From Chromera velia (Eukaryota; Sar; Chromeraceae), in the NCBI GenBank assembly GCA_018398765.1, contig JAHBMJ010000106.1, positions 1-56,929 of the forward strand: a DNA stretch of 56,929 bases. Reading direction: 5' to 3'. A program made the translations under genes and the position numbers. How positions within the stretch are numbered: the first letter of the stretch is position 1; each line of letters opens with the position of its first letter. The notes under the pieces were generated by a model. It saw only the letters and a list, made by a program, of their open reading frames with translations. It was not told the DNA's origin and did no database searches. This document shows, piece after piece, positions 33,953 to 45,198 of the stretch.

Positions 33953-36900
33953 TCAAGGCCTAGTGAAGCCTTCCGATGCAACGTCGGCATCACCAAACTC
34001 CTCCCCTTCCTCTTGGAGGGCGTCCTCGGCGCCTGCTGAATTCTCTCCGAAAGCTTGCGAGCCTTCTTGCCCTTCCACTTCAACCTCACCGTCTCCCATG
34101 TCGTGAGCGGGCTGCACCTCTCCACCCCTTGTCCTGTGTCTATTGAGGACATCTTGCTCCTCCTCCGGAATTTCAAGGTCTGCGTCCTCCGAGAAGTCCT
34201 CCTGTGCCGAGAAGTCGGATTCTGCATGCAGTCAAGGGAGCAAAGAGTCAATTAAGTGAAGAACATCTGTGGAACGATATGAGCAGACGGTCGTCACATG
34301 AAAGCACCTTTCCTCAATAACGGCAAGGAGAAAGGTTGATGAGGGGGTGACTGAGAATACTGCCCTTGCTTGGTTTGCACATGTGACGGAAAGGCGCCCA
34401 AATGGGTCTTTGTAGTCGACCTGTGAAAAGTCAAGGAACCCTGTAATGAACAAATCGAAAGCAGACAGAAAGTCGGGAAGGAGGGAAAGAAAGCTTTCTC
34501 TTGAATTCTGTTTCTGAGTGCCAGGCAATCAAAAAGTGCGGAACTAATGAAGCTGTATATCAGTTCCGTTTTCCATTCCTTCCTTGATTGATGAATGGTC
34601 CTCCTGCCCTTTTTTTCTTTTTTTTTTAGTCATTCATAATTTTTCGATGGTCCTCCTGCCCAAATTTTTTTTTTTTTTAGTCATTCATAATTTTCGATGG
34701 TCCTCCTGCCCAAATTGCTTCCAGGCATCGTCACTTTCATAGCACTCTCTGCTAATTTATTTCTCTCGGCCAGACCGCCTTCCTTCGATGCTTTTTGAAT
34801 CAATGCCATCAAATGTTCAGCCACTGGCAGTGTGGATGAATCATATGAAATGTGTACGCCTGCATACCGTCTTCAATTATCGGCTCTGAGACTTCTTCCG
34901 GATCCCCTTCAATATCTCTCTCCTCCCCCTCTCCCTCTTCTGCCCCTTTTCCTGGCGCGGCGTCTTTTTCCTTTCCCAAGTCTCCGTGAGGAGCCTGGAT
35001 CGCTCCCGCCGTCGCGACCCCTACAAGCTTCAAACGCCGACTGCTGCGCCCTCTTTCGGATCGTAAATTAAACGTTCTGGACACCATTTTCAAGTATTTG
35101 TTTCCAACGTGTTTTTGTTGCCCGAAGGGAGCGTACCCTCTGCCCCCGCTCTCGCCTTCTGGTATCAAAAGCTCTTCCTCCGCCACTTCCAGAAACTTTC
35201 GAATCGCAGAGAGGTCGCTGTCTGCGCTGACAGACAACGTGGCCAGCCAGGCCGACTTGTCAACGAAGGCTTCTTCCTCGTTCATCCTGGCCGCCAGCCG
35301 CTGTGTAACGCTCTTCAGTCGCCCCGTCAGCTTCATGAGCCTAATCTGTCTCCGCCTGCACGCAAGAGAGAATTCTGGACATACATGAGCAAAAGCCCTC
35401 TCAAACGTTTGAAGAGTTTCACGTTTTGCACGGTGGTACACCACAACAATCTCGTCTGCATATCTCGGAGCCCGCATGCACGCAATCCAACGACGTGATG
35501 CAGAGCCATGTGACGAAAGTCTCCTGCCAGCCGCTGCATGATTCGAAAACACACATACACGCACTGCACTCCCTCACCTGGCTGCTCTCTTCAGGCACCG
35601 TTCCACTCCAAAGCCGATGACGACCAGAGACCCAAAACCCAGACCTGCGAGAAGAGTGAAGACGACGACTACCAGGGTCATGTCCCCTTCGCTCGTCGTT
35701 TCGGTCCAGGCCATCAGGCAGCCAAGGAGATAAAGAAAGACCAGACTCATTGCAAAGTCCATCCAGTTGTTCACGTTATCTCTCCAGGGCCAGACAACCA
35801 AATGCATGACCAGGAAGACAGCTACCACGCCTAAAAGACCCGCTATCTGCAAGTAGCCGGATACACAAAACTCAAGGCAAAAAATCGGCAGTCAAAGTCA
35901 AGGTGTGAGCTGGACTTCTGGCGCGAGCCGAGACGGACAGAAGAGAGGGAGAGAGAGGGGGGGGAAAGGGGGGGGGAGAGAGAAGCCTAATGGCAGCTAC
36001 ACAGGGAAACCGGCCGACAGCTAGAAAGGAGTCTCTTTCACGGACTTACCACTGTCACGCAGAGGAATTGAGACGAAAAAGTGGAAAAGCAAAAGAAAGG
36101 AGCGGCAGAAAGTCAGAGCTACGGCATCCGCCGAAGGCATGAAGAGAAGAGACAGAAGAATTTGGCCGTGGGGAAGGCTTAGCAAGTTGAGCTTACCTGA
36201 ATGCGTCCATCGTTTGGTTCCATGACGGGCACAAGAGCAATCAGAAGATTTCGAACAAGGTTCACGACGCCCCACCACCAGGCTGCGGGATGAAAGTCTC
36301 CCACAAGGAAGTTGTATCTGCAGGTTAGGCCCCAAATCGACTTCAACGAAAAAAAGAAAGACATTTCTTCATAGAGAAGTAGGAGAAATCACGATGGCGG
36401 TGCATGGAAGGAAAATGAACAGCCACAAGCAGACACGTGCGGAGTTCTAGAAGGAAAGAGGGAGGAAACACAAATACAATCAATCAGTCGCAGGAATTCA
36501 ATCAAGGGTACTAAGTTCTCGAGGAATACAGGCACTTTGACTCTCAGGGTCTGATCGAAGTGCTTGCATGCAGTGAAAGAAAGACAAACACCGACGACCT
36601 GGTTGCAAACTCTGTATGCTCAGCGCTCCATCTCAAAGCGTACAGGCTGACGACACCCAGAAACCCTAGGAACCCGACAATGTATGCAGCGATTGCAGCC
36701 CCCCCAAGTCCCAGCATAGTTTTGTGTTCTCCCGTGCCGCATGTTACTCGTGGGTAGGCCTCCAGGGTTTCTGTTCCCACCGGATGGTGGATGCACATGT
36801 AGGGAGCCAGGATCATCGTGCAGATGGTCACGTAGAGAACCGAAAAAAGGAATCCCGAGGTGTTGAAAGCCTTGTTGGCATCCCACGCCGGAATGCGTGG

Positions 36901-37725
36901 CCAGACGAACCGATTGGCAAGGAAAAAAATCCAGTAGCTTACTGCTACTGTTAACAGAAGGAGAAGGGGAATCGAAACAACGAAGCTGTAGACTTGAAGC
37001 CCGGTTGTCCCAGGTGCAAAGCACTCCGTTTGAAGAATTTCCATGTCGAGATTCAAGAAGGAAAACGCAGACTTGAAACTTTCCACTTCTGGCGGTGCAT
37101 CAATGTTGACAAGTCGGAGAAGTGCCACTTGCTGGAGGAACGTGAGGAGGAGGGACACGGTGATGGTCATCTGCAGGGGAGGATCTCTTGCAAACAAAAC
37201 ATGAAGGGGGAGGGAGAATCAGAGAGAAGAACGCGCATGCTGTCTGTCGGCCTTTCCCACCAATTGTGAATCTGACAGTCTATTGGTGGGTCAACAGACA
37301 AGCACGCACAAATCGATATGCGGCTGAAAAAAAGGAAAGCTTATTTGAAGACAAACTCAAAGCACATTAGTAAACGGCCCTTATATCTCTCCCTCCCTCG
37401 TTTGTCCGCCCTGCTCTGCCTCACAAATGCTCTGTCTGACCAAGCAGGCACAGCGACCGACCTGTGTTGCGGCGTGGTTAGCTCTTTTGCCTCTGTTGTT
37501 GACCAAGTAGTAGGTAAGAATGACCAGAGGAAAAAATCCCAGAATCATTAGGAAGAGAGCCAGTGACTGGAAGGTTTCCGTGCACCTGTGCGCCTCAACA
37601 CACACAAGGTGCATGCCGTGAATCAAACACAGAAACAGACACAAAAACAGAGAGGACAGGCAGGCAGGCAGGCAGGCAAACAGACAGACGCACAGACACA
37701 GACACAGACACAGACACACACACAG

Positions 37726-37776
<51 letters not shown>

Positions 37777-40700
37777 CAGAGAAATACACAGAGAGATAGA
37801 CGGAGAGAAGGTGAGACTCAGAAAGAGAATGACAGACCGACAAGACAAACAGATGCACAGAGAGACAGAAAGAGACGCGGGACGACTCACAGACCCAGGA
37901 TAGAGGGTGACGTATCAAGAGAGATAGGGATACAAAAAACATAGAAATGCAAACAGAGACTGGTTGATAGACGCAAACAGAGAGTCAGTGACGCAGACAG
38001 GTTGAACGACACACACACAAAAGACTGCCTGTCGTTTGTCGCAACGCAGCAGAGACTTTATATTATGGTGCAGGGCTCTCGCAATGAACCGAATGAATTC
38101 TTTGGATGGAAATGCAAATGAAGCAGAACTTGCTGTCACAATCAGGTGGCCGATCTCTTTCCGGGACCTTCCCTCGGAAGACGGACCTTGCACATGACGC
38201 TCCACTTTTGTACGACCCCAAAGGGCAGTAGTCGCACATGCGACCGAACCTCGGAGCTTTGCACAAGGGGTCAATGACCTCTGCGGCCTGCTGGGAGGAA
38301 GAATGCACATGCATACATACTTACATACATACATACATACTTACATACATACACACATACTTACATACATACATACATACATACTTACATACATACATAC
38401 ATACTTACATACATACATACATACATACATACTTACATACATACATACTTACATACATACATACATACTTACATACATACATACATACTTACATACATAC
38501 ATACATACATACTTACATACATACATACATACATACATACTTACATACATACATACATACATACATACATCAACATCATGTAAATGGAAGTGAGAGCCCG
38601 ACTCGAGGAGCTTATGTTTATGAGTAAATAGTCCTTCAGTATTGGAGCCAGTCTCTTCCATGTATGCCGCAAGGTACAAGGGCATGCTCCCCCGCTACAG
38701 ATCCGTTGCTGCTCTACCTGCTGTACTTCATTCAGCTGGCAGATCTGGTCGAGGCCGCAACAGCTGTCCTTCTTATCTTCTCCCCAGGAGTGCACTCTTT
38801 TCACTGACCTCCAGACGTCTTCTCCGCGCCCCTTCAGTTTCACTTTCCTTGGAGACCCTTTCTATGGGTCCTCCGATGCAAGCAGATTCCCTCCGTAGCA
38901 GCTGAGGAGGAGCTCTGGAGTACCGAAATCGCTCCCGGGGGAGTGGGCGGGTGACCAGTAGCCCGAGAATGTTTGGGGAGTCCCGTCCCCTCCTTCGCAG
39001 TTCAGACCTGACGGGCACTCCACGCAGAGATCGTCCTGCAGACAAGGACAGGGGATTAAGCACAGAGCACAGAAGATGAAAGAAAAAAGGTATCAGATCA
39101 GTTAGATGCGAAGGGGACGTTTTTCGTCTATGTCCCATTCTTCATTAAAATGCTTCGCGACCTCTTGTATGTATTTGTATGTCAACAAACAAACGCACAT
39201 GCGTATTGTGAGCCAAATGCTCGGTTGAAAGGCCCAAGCCTCCTTCCAGACAGCCTCTTTCCTTCCTTCCTTTCCAGATGCATTCTTTTTTCCCTCAGAC
39301 TTCATGCAGCAATCCTTTTCACTGACTAAGACATTGGGAAAACACCAGAATGGAACGACGGATTGACTGACGGACTTTGTGATTGAGAAAGAATCCTTCT
39401 GCACAGGTGCACTCCGATTTGTTCTGGGCTCCAATCCCGCTAGTCGTCTTGGTGTCCGGGCAAGGAACACAGTTTTCCATTCCCGTGCTGCTCTGGTAGT
39501 ATCCAATTGCGCACCTCTCGCAAAGGGATGCAGCCAGAGAGGCGTTTCGATGGGACCCCGCGCTGCATGCGACGCAAGATGTCGACCCCGGAGCTGCGTT
39601 GAAGAAACCCAGACTGCACTCTGTGCACTGCACTCTGTGCAGCTGCTGGCTCCGGTGGAATCACTGTAGGTGCCCGAGGGGCAGTCCGCACAGGTGCCTT
39701 CTTCTTCGCTGTTGTACTTGCCTGAAGGAAGAGGAGAAAGTATGATCATGCGAAAGATTTAATTGTGGCAGTCACAGTACACATCATGCAGAAATTCGCG
39801 GAGAGTTAGAGCGGCACCCAGGCCGTAACATGGTACACAGGCAGAGGCCCAAGAACAGACCCAGTGACACTGATTTGCTTGTGGACTCAGTCACTCACTC
39901 ACAATGCTGCTCACTTAGTCAGTCAATCAGTCAGTCAGTCACTTGCCGACTCACTCGCAGCTCATCCACTCGACTTCCCATCTACTCGCTCATCGAGTCA
40001 ATTGGTCTCTTTGTCCAGACAGTCACTCACTCACTCACTCACTCACTCGCTCATTCACCGACTCACCCACTGCGTCAGACGGTCAATCAGTCAGTCAGTG
40101 ATTCAGGCAGACAGACACTCACCAGCGCTGCAGGGAAGACACCCCATGTCGGTCTGCCTCTCATACCCCGGACTGCAGACGCTGAGCTGTTGGGGGATCA
40201 CGTTGTTGCTTCCTCCAGTGGGGTCCCAGACCCTCCCGTCGCTCCATGTGACAGGCACGGACCATTCAATCGAGAGGCCATCCGGGGAGATCTTTCCGAC
40301 GGAATCTAAGCGCCAGCCAGCCTCTCTATTGTACCACCGGACCTGCATGGCCGGTCCAACACAGCACAGAGAGAGTGCTGAACGGGAGGACAGAGCGCGC
40401 ATGACTTCCGATGCTAAGCTGGCGTATAGCTCGAAGGGTCGTGAACCCATAAAAAAGGGGAAAATGAACCATGTATTGTGCTGCCCACTGTTATAGGGGA
40501 AGCTGGATGAGACCAATGGGGTGATGCCGACACTTAGCGGTGCTAGTCTTCGCAATTCTTTTTCACGGCACGATTGGCTACAAAGGATTCCCCTCGTCTG
40601 GGCTCCTGCCCCCCCCCCTACCACCTGCTGTCCACGATGCTGCCTGCCTCTTCCAGCGGTGGCTCTAGCAAGAGACCTCGCAATACTCGGAAAAAGACTG

Positions 40701-43700
40701 GCGCTTCATTCATGTATGCATTCAACTTGGAGCGAGCTCACTGCTACGCGAATAATCATCCGTCAGAAACCTTCTTTCTTGGCATTGACACGCTCTCTTC
40801 ACTCCTGCGTGCTACTGCCCCGCACACTTACGCAGAAATCAGCTGAACCATGCAGATGTCCACACAGACATGCAGAGTGAGTGAGCCGTCTGACCGTCTG
40901 TTCGCCAATCCGCGTGCCGTCGTTCGAGTTGAATTTGATGTTTCCCTGAATCCCCACAAAGTTCAGAGTTAGCGCGTGCTCCCAAAGCCTCTGGTGGATG
41001 AGGCCTTGTAACGTCTTGTTGCTGGTAGACAAAAGGTCAGCCGTGATCTCGTCTGTTGTAGCATCGGCAGAGTTCAGATACGAATCGATTGTCAAAGCAG
41101 CGGCCCAAGTTGCGTCGTACCACGTCCCACAAACGATCCAGAAGTCTTCCACATCGATGAAATTACAAACGCCAAGTGGGGTGCAGATTCCCAGCCAAAT
41201 CGCCCACAAGGAGTTGAAGACCGCGCTCGGCGTCGCTCCCGATCGAAGAGTAGTCGTTGTGTCTGTCATGCTATACGTGAATGGAGAGACCACAGCAATC
41301 CCATTCCCAAGCCCCTTCTGAATTTGCTCCCCCGTGCAATCTGCGAGACCCTGAGTCCCCTGAAAACTCACCCAGTCACGGCGGCCCCTGCACATACATA
41401 CAACGTTTATACATACATACATACATACATACATACATGCACACACACTCACACACAAGCACAGAAACAGAAGTTTACAAAGAGAGAACGTGAAAAGAAA
41501 AGACACAAATACGTAAGCACTGCAGACCGATGCATACACACACAAAGACACAGCCAGGCGGCGAATTTCTCCCCTAGCGTAACCTCCCCCGATTTTTCAG
41601 TGCAACGTGGAGTGCAAATTCTGAAGCCTCCCTAGCTCTCCACTCCATCACACGGTATCCCTCTAGAGCTCTGCACTGACAGACCATTCGGGCGTGATGT
41701 GAAGAATGTGATCTCCGTAGTGTCCTTTCCTGAACGTCGTGCAGAAGTATTCTGCTGCCGCCGTCGATTGACGACGGTCCTGCACCCGACACGTGAATGT
41801 GTACGTCTAAGAGTGCAACTGTCCATTCGTTTGGCTGATCATCCTTTCAGAGTTGTTGCATCTGAAAACTTTCAGGGCCCCTGACGACCTGACAGACAAA
41901 CCGGGGGGGCCTGCAGACCACGGCCGGACTTCTTCCGAAGGCATGCAGACGGGAACGCACTCAGTTAGGAATGGAGGATCAAGAATACTCTGTGCACGTC
42001 AAAACAGATACAAACGTACACACTGATTGATACACAGGCTGACTGCAGGACGGACAGAATGACTCACAGACAGACAAAGAGATGAGAATCGTACACTCTC
42101 TATGCGCAGTTTCAATTGCTGATCCGTGCAGCAAGACAGGACGGCAGGCTGCAAGGAATGCATCAGTGAATGAAGAAGGGAAGCAAAGAGGGAAAGAGGC
42201 GGAGTGACTGATACAAGAACAGCAAAAGAGCCTAGCAACTGACTTCTGCGGCTAGGAGGACAAAGATGATGCGCACGTCCGCGTCCACCATGGCTTGTAC
42301 CGCAGCTTCATAATCAGAGGTTCTCAGTTGCGTGACCCCGTACTTAGCTGCTACTGTCAGTGTCTTGCCAAAACGAGATCGGTAGTCCGCTTCGAGCTTG
42401 TTCACGATAGACACCTGGAGTTCGTCTGCACATGTACACAGTGAAGGAATCAGGCAATCAAGCCCGAAATTAAGGACTGACATACGCTCAACTGATTGAC
42501 TGGTTGACTGACTGGCCAGCCGATTGAGTGGTCCAAGTATCACGTGGCCGGCCGGCCGGCTGTCTTGCTGGCGGTTTGAGTGGTCGTGCAGCTGACGGAG
42601 GGAAAGGACGGCTGCATGAGACGGTCTTGGGTCCCAAATGAAAATTGTCGTTCATGCGGCAGTGAACGATCGAAAAGAGAAGCCGGGCACGGACTTCATC
42701 CAGCGATGACCTTACAAGCAGGGAGAGACTCACGGACTGACTGACCGTAAAGGTAGTACACAATTCCAATCCTGCATGCATTTCATTGCATTCAGGTTGC
42801 ATGCACGTTCTGAATCAACATGCATCTCGTTCACGGCCTTGAGTTTGCTATGAACACTTGAATCCCCTCCATCCATCCATTCATCCATCGACTGCAGCTT
42901 CCTTTCATCGCTTTCATAAGTGTCGTCCTGCTCCTGCTCTGTCGTTCTCTTTTTTTTTTTTTGATTCTCTCTCTGTGGACTTTTGTGGGTCAATTCGTGT
43001 TCCGATAACGGACTTGTCGCTCTGAAGTCTGAATGCCTCTCTGCGCATGCATACCCCGCAACGTTTGCCCTTTTGCATCATTCGTCACATTCCACGTTGT
43101 TGTTGTGTTGTTTTTGTGTGTATGCGTGGGGAATGGACAATTCAGCTCTTCCATCATCTTCCTGTAGCCAAATCTTTCTCCCTTCTATTGTTTGTCGCAT
43201 GTTTCCCCTTTTCCCTGAATCTTACCGGTCGTAGCCAAAGCCGTGGAGGACTGCTGCAAAGCCAATTTCCTGGTTGAAGATCGGGAGGCCAAGCAGATGG
43301 GGGTAGTTCGACCTGTCACCGAGAAAGCTGCCAACGGACATGGGAGCGATTTGAAGGATCCGGTTGGGGACGTACACCCCATTGGAGGTTGGCACGGCAT
43401 CAGGACAGATAGGCCCGATGACGACAGAGTGGAGAGTGGAGTTGATCACGTTGTCCATCGCGCCCGATGCCCCCATTCGTGCCGAGCAGCCGTCATCGGT
43501 CGCAGCCAAGACCTGGAGAGTGTGTCCTGCGATTATGGACAGAGAGCAGCACATATGTGCAAGCATGAGACTTATGTATGCATATTGCTGAAAGAGCTGG
43601 AGGAAAGGGAGAAAACAGATGAAAGAGAGATTGGAGCAAGATTCCGTTTACGGCATCCCCTGAGTGCTGCATCAAAAAAGGCGACAGAGTGGTTCAGGGA

Positions 43701-45198
43701 GCTTTGCGTATGAGAATCCCTTGCTGAAGATTCATGAAAGAATGGGGGGAGGGGACTTCTGGTGACAGTAAGTGGATGTCATCGGCCAAGCTGCGTGCAT
43801 TCATTACAGGTAGAATTTTCATGGATCGACGTGCCAGTTCTACCAGGAGCACAGCTCCGACAGGTCGCCCCTTCTTTCAGACAGGGAGACGGATTGCTAA
43901 ACAGACAGACACACAAACAGAGAGAGCAAAAGCGATTCGGGGAAAGATGGAGAAACGGGGAAAGGGAGAGAGAAATAACTGAAAAAAGCAACTGAGTTGG
44001 TAAAGAAGGCAAGAAAGCAAGGAAGAAAAAGAAAGAAAGAAAGAAAGAAAGAAAGAAAAAAAGAAAGAAAGAACGAACGAAAGAAAGAAAGAAAGAAAGA
44101 AAGAAAGAAAAAGAAAGTAAAGAGAGAAAGAAAGAAAAGAGAGAGAGAAAGAAAGAAAGAAAGAAAGAAAGGAAGGGAAGGAGGAAGGAAGGAAGGAAGG
44201 AAGGAAGAAAGGAAGAAAAAAATAATAATTAAATCAAGTACTTCATTGAGAAAGAACAAAGTAAAAAAGCAAGAAGCCAAGAAAGACATGCAGCGAGCAA
44301 GAAGGCAAGAAAGTACGAAAGACAGAAACATACATACAGACAGAAAGACGGATGGACAGACAGAAAGACGGAAAAACAGAAGCAAGCAAGCAAGCAAGCA
44401 TGCATGCATGCGAGCAAGCGAGCGAGCAAAACAGAAAGACGGAATGACAGAAAGACAGATGGACAGACAGACAGTTAGTCAGAAATAAAAGAAATGAAAG
44501 GGAAAAAAAAGCATCAAGCACCGCATGCACGAAGGAAGTGGGGAAGTATGATAACCACAATATCAACAGAGAGGCAGAGACAAAGACTATTCATATTCAA
44601 GCTTACAAAAACGTGCGCATCGGGCACGACTGCTCTTGCATCGCCAGAGGTTTAATCAATTCGTGTGCAGTAGAGAATACACAAAGGTCCTTCTTCGATT
44701 CAGGATTCTTACTCCTTGCCATTTCTGTCGATGAGTGGGAGCTCATGCAGCACGACTTCTTCTCTCCTTACACTCTCTTGTTTCCTACTGGCTTCATCTT
44801 TTCACAGCATCTTCCCCTTCTGTAGGACCCAGCATGCTTGCATGTAAACGTGCATTTCAATTGAAAAGGAGGGAAGTGTCATAAAAACCAAAAGCATGAC
44901 AGATGCATGGGAAGGGGGAAAAGAAGAATGGGGACCGCTGCGGACCGTTCAAAACTGTAGGAATGCTGTTGATTTGATTGAGGGCCACGGTGGATGCCGG
45001 TATGGTGAAGGCTTCCCACGACGCCTCGAAACCGGTGATCGTCACCTGCTGTCCCAAGGAGATCGTTGCTGTCTCTGCTTGAAGGGCCGAGAGAATTACA
45101 AGTAAGAGCGGGATTGCAAGGCGAAAGCTGGACAGATTTGCCAGTCGGAGTTCAAGGTGGGACCTCCGAATCGTCAGACTGCTGCAGGCCACGACCAT
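33953..45198 (-). CDS. Receptor-like protein: ANF-receptor ectodomain, Cys-rich stalk, about nine membrane helices
   Basis: Phase-checked exons (5' to 3'): 45198–44946, 43526–43226, 42771–42746, 42425–42244, 41779–41685, 41387–40895, 40342–40123, 39721–39376, 39035–~38870, [gap], 38287–38187, 37585–37462, 37170–36599, 36317–36197, 35846–35578, 35523–34868, 34440–34308 and 34221–33953. It starts at ATG 45198 with a hydrophobic segment (LAIPLLLVILSALQA). A periplasmic-binding type I/ANF ectodomain follows, then GCC2/GCC3-like Cys repeats, then hydrophobic helices and a charged tail. Two problems stand out. Exon 39721–39376 is frameshifted by a 14-bp duplication. The last exon's open acidic frame does not match the phase left by the exon before it. 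The segment 38300–38870 is unresolved. A surface sensor is the likely role; the ligand and signalling route are unknown. Confidence 0.75.
34593..34717. repeat. ~50-bp tandem repeat, about 2.5 copies, in an intron
   Basis: Units starting at 34593, 34646 and 34696 share ATGGTCCTCCTGCCC, a T-run and TTAGTCATTCATAATTTT. They lie in the intron between receptor exons 35523–34868 and 34440–34308. Confidence 0.85.
35578..37585 (-). other. Transmembrane region of the receptor (about nine helices)
   Basis: Hydrophobic segments in order: LALFLMILGFFPLVILTYYL; MTITVSLLLTFLQQVALL; VVSIPLLLLLTVAVSYWIFF; FLFSVLYVTICTMILAPY; AAIAAYIVGFLGFLGVVSLY; WWWGVVNLVRNLLIALV; IAGLLGVVAVFLVMHLVV; DFAMSLVFLYLLGCLM; LVVVVFTLLAGLGFGSLVV. 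FSFLNLDMEILQTEC lies between helices 2 and 3. The same 'NLD…EC' loop and WWW…VRK/N-type motif appear in large membrane proteins of algae and oomycetes that carry GCC2/GCC3 stalks. It does not look like the seven-helix class C GPCR module. Confidence 0.7.
37615..37800. repeat. CAGACA / GGCA / CA / GA compound microsatellites
   Basis: Successive AGGC, ACAGAC, CA and GA repeats in the receptor intron between exons 38287–38187 and 37585–37462. Confidence 0.9.
38304..38572. repeat. ATAC/TTAC tetranucleotide repeat (~270 bp)
   Basis: ACATACAT repeats with periodic CTTACATAC variants. The tract lies in a receptor intron next to the unresolved exon region. Long Tyr-Ile-His-Thr frames here are repeat artefacts. 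Confidence 0.92.
39880..40115. repeat. CAGT / CACT tetranucleotide-rich intron
   Basis: Many TCAGTCAG and ACTCACTC repeats in the receptor intron that starts at the 40123 donor. Read on the minus strand, the donor side continues as GTGAGTGT … ACTGACTGACTG. Confidence 0.8.
41402..41440. repeat. ATAC microsatellite
   Basis: CATA tetranucleotide run in the receptor intron just before (minus sense) the acceptor at 41388. Confidence 0.85.
42746..42771 (-). other. 26-nt microexon of the receptor gene
   Basis: On the minus strand it lies between TGCATGCAG and GTCAGTCAG. It begins with one base, encodes IGIVYYLY and ends with one base. It fits the phase-2 end of exon 43526–43226 and the two-base start of exon 42425–42244. 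The result, GYDR-IGIVYYLY-DELQ, restores the 'W..V.l.Y.d' strand expected at this point of an ANF-receptor domain. Confidence 0.85.
43990..44480. repeat. Purine-rich GAAA/GAAG/ACAG repeat tract in receptor intron 1
   Basis: AAAG and AAGG tetranucleotide repeats at about 44025–44220 are almost pure purine on the plus strand. AAGC, ATGC, GAGC and ACAG repeats follow to about 44480. The whole tract lies in the 1.4-kb first intron. Confidence 0.9.

Larger units (their letters stand above)
38187..40190 (-). other. Cys-rich GCC2/GCC3-like stalk of the receptor
   Basis: Repeated C..CP.G.YS…..C..C units occur: CAPGYERQTDMGC-type ends in exon 7 (SVCSPGYERQTDMGCLPC), then CADCPSGTYSD, CTECSLGFFNAAPGSTSC, CERCAIGYYQSSTGMENC, CTCAEGFF and CVECPSGLNCEGG, ending in GRMCDYCPLGSYKSGASC. 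The spacing matches TNFR/GCC2-GCC3 (ephrin-receptor-like) repeats. Part of this stretch (38300–38870) lacks a resolved exon. Confidence 0.75.
40123..44946 (-). other. ANF-receptor / periplasmic-binding type I ectodomain (exons 1–7)
   Basis: Spliced landmarks in order are VALNQINSIPTVLNG, HTLQVLAATDDGC, VVIGPICPDAVPTS, LLGLPIFNQEIGFAAVLH, GYDRIGIVYYLYDELQ, FRKGHYGDHILHITPEW, TWYDATWAAALTID, GIQGNIKFNSNDGTR and RWYNREAGWRLDSVGK. This is the ordered signature of the two-lobed domain used by class C GPCRs, GABA-B receptors, natriuretic peptide receptors and bacterial amino-acid binding proteins. The hinge crossings and the closing 'F…G.R…' strand are recognisable. Confidence 0.85.

Noticed and set aside
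38304-38572. CRISPR-like array
   Set aside because: The periodic pattern is a simple tetranucleotide repeat with variants. There are no unique spacers, and the context is eukaryotic.
38238-38685. Frames of Tyr-Ile-His-Thr or Val-Cys-Met-Tyr repeats
   Set aside because: Products of the ATAC/TTAC tetranucleotide repeat.
43779-44012. Possible Cys-containing receptor exon (minus) between exons 1 and 2
   Set aside because: Exon 45198–44946 joins exon 43526–43226 perfectly in phase and in domain order. Inserting this segment breaks the frame.
44538-44825. 95-codon plus-strand frame
   Set aside because: It lies inside receptor intron 1 with no motif and no support.
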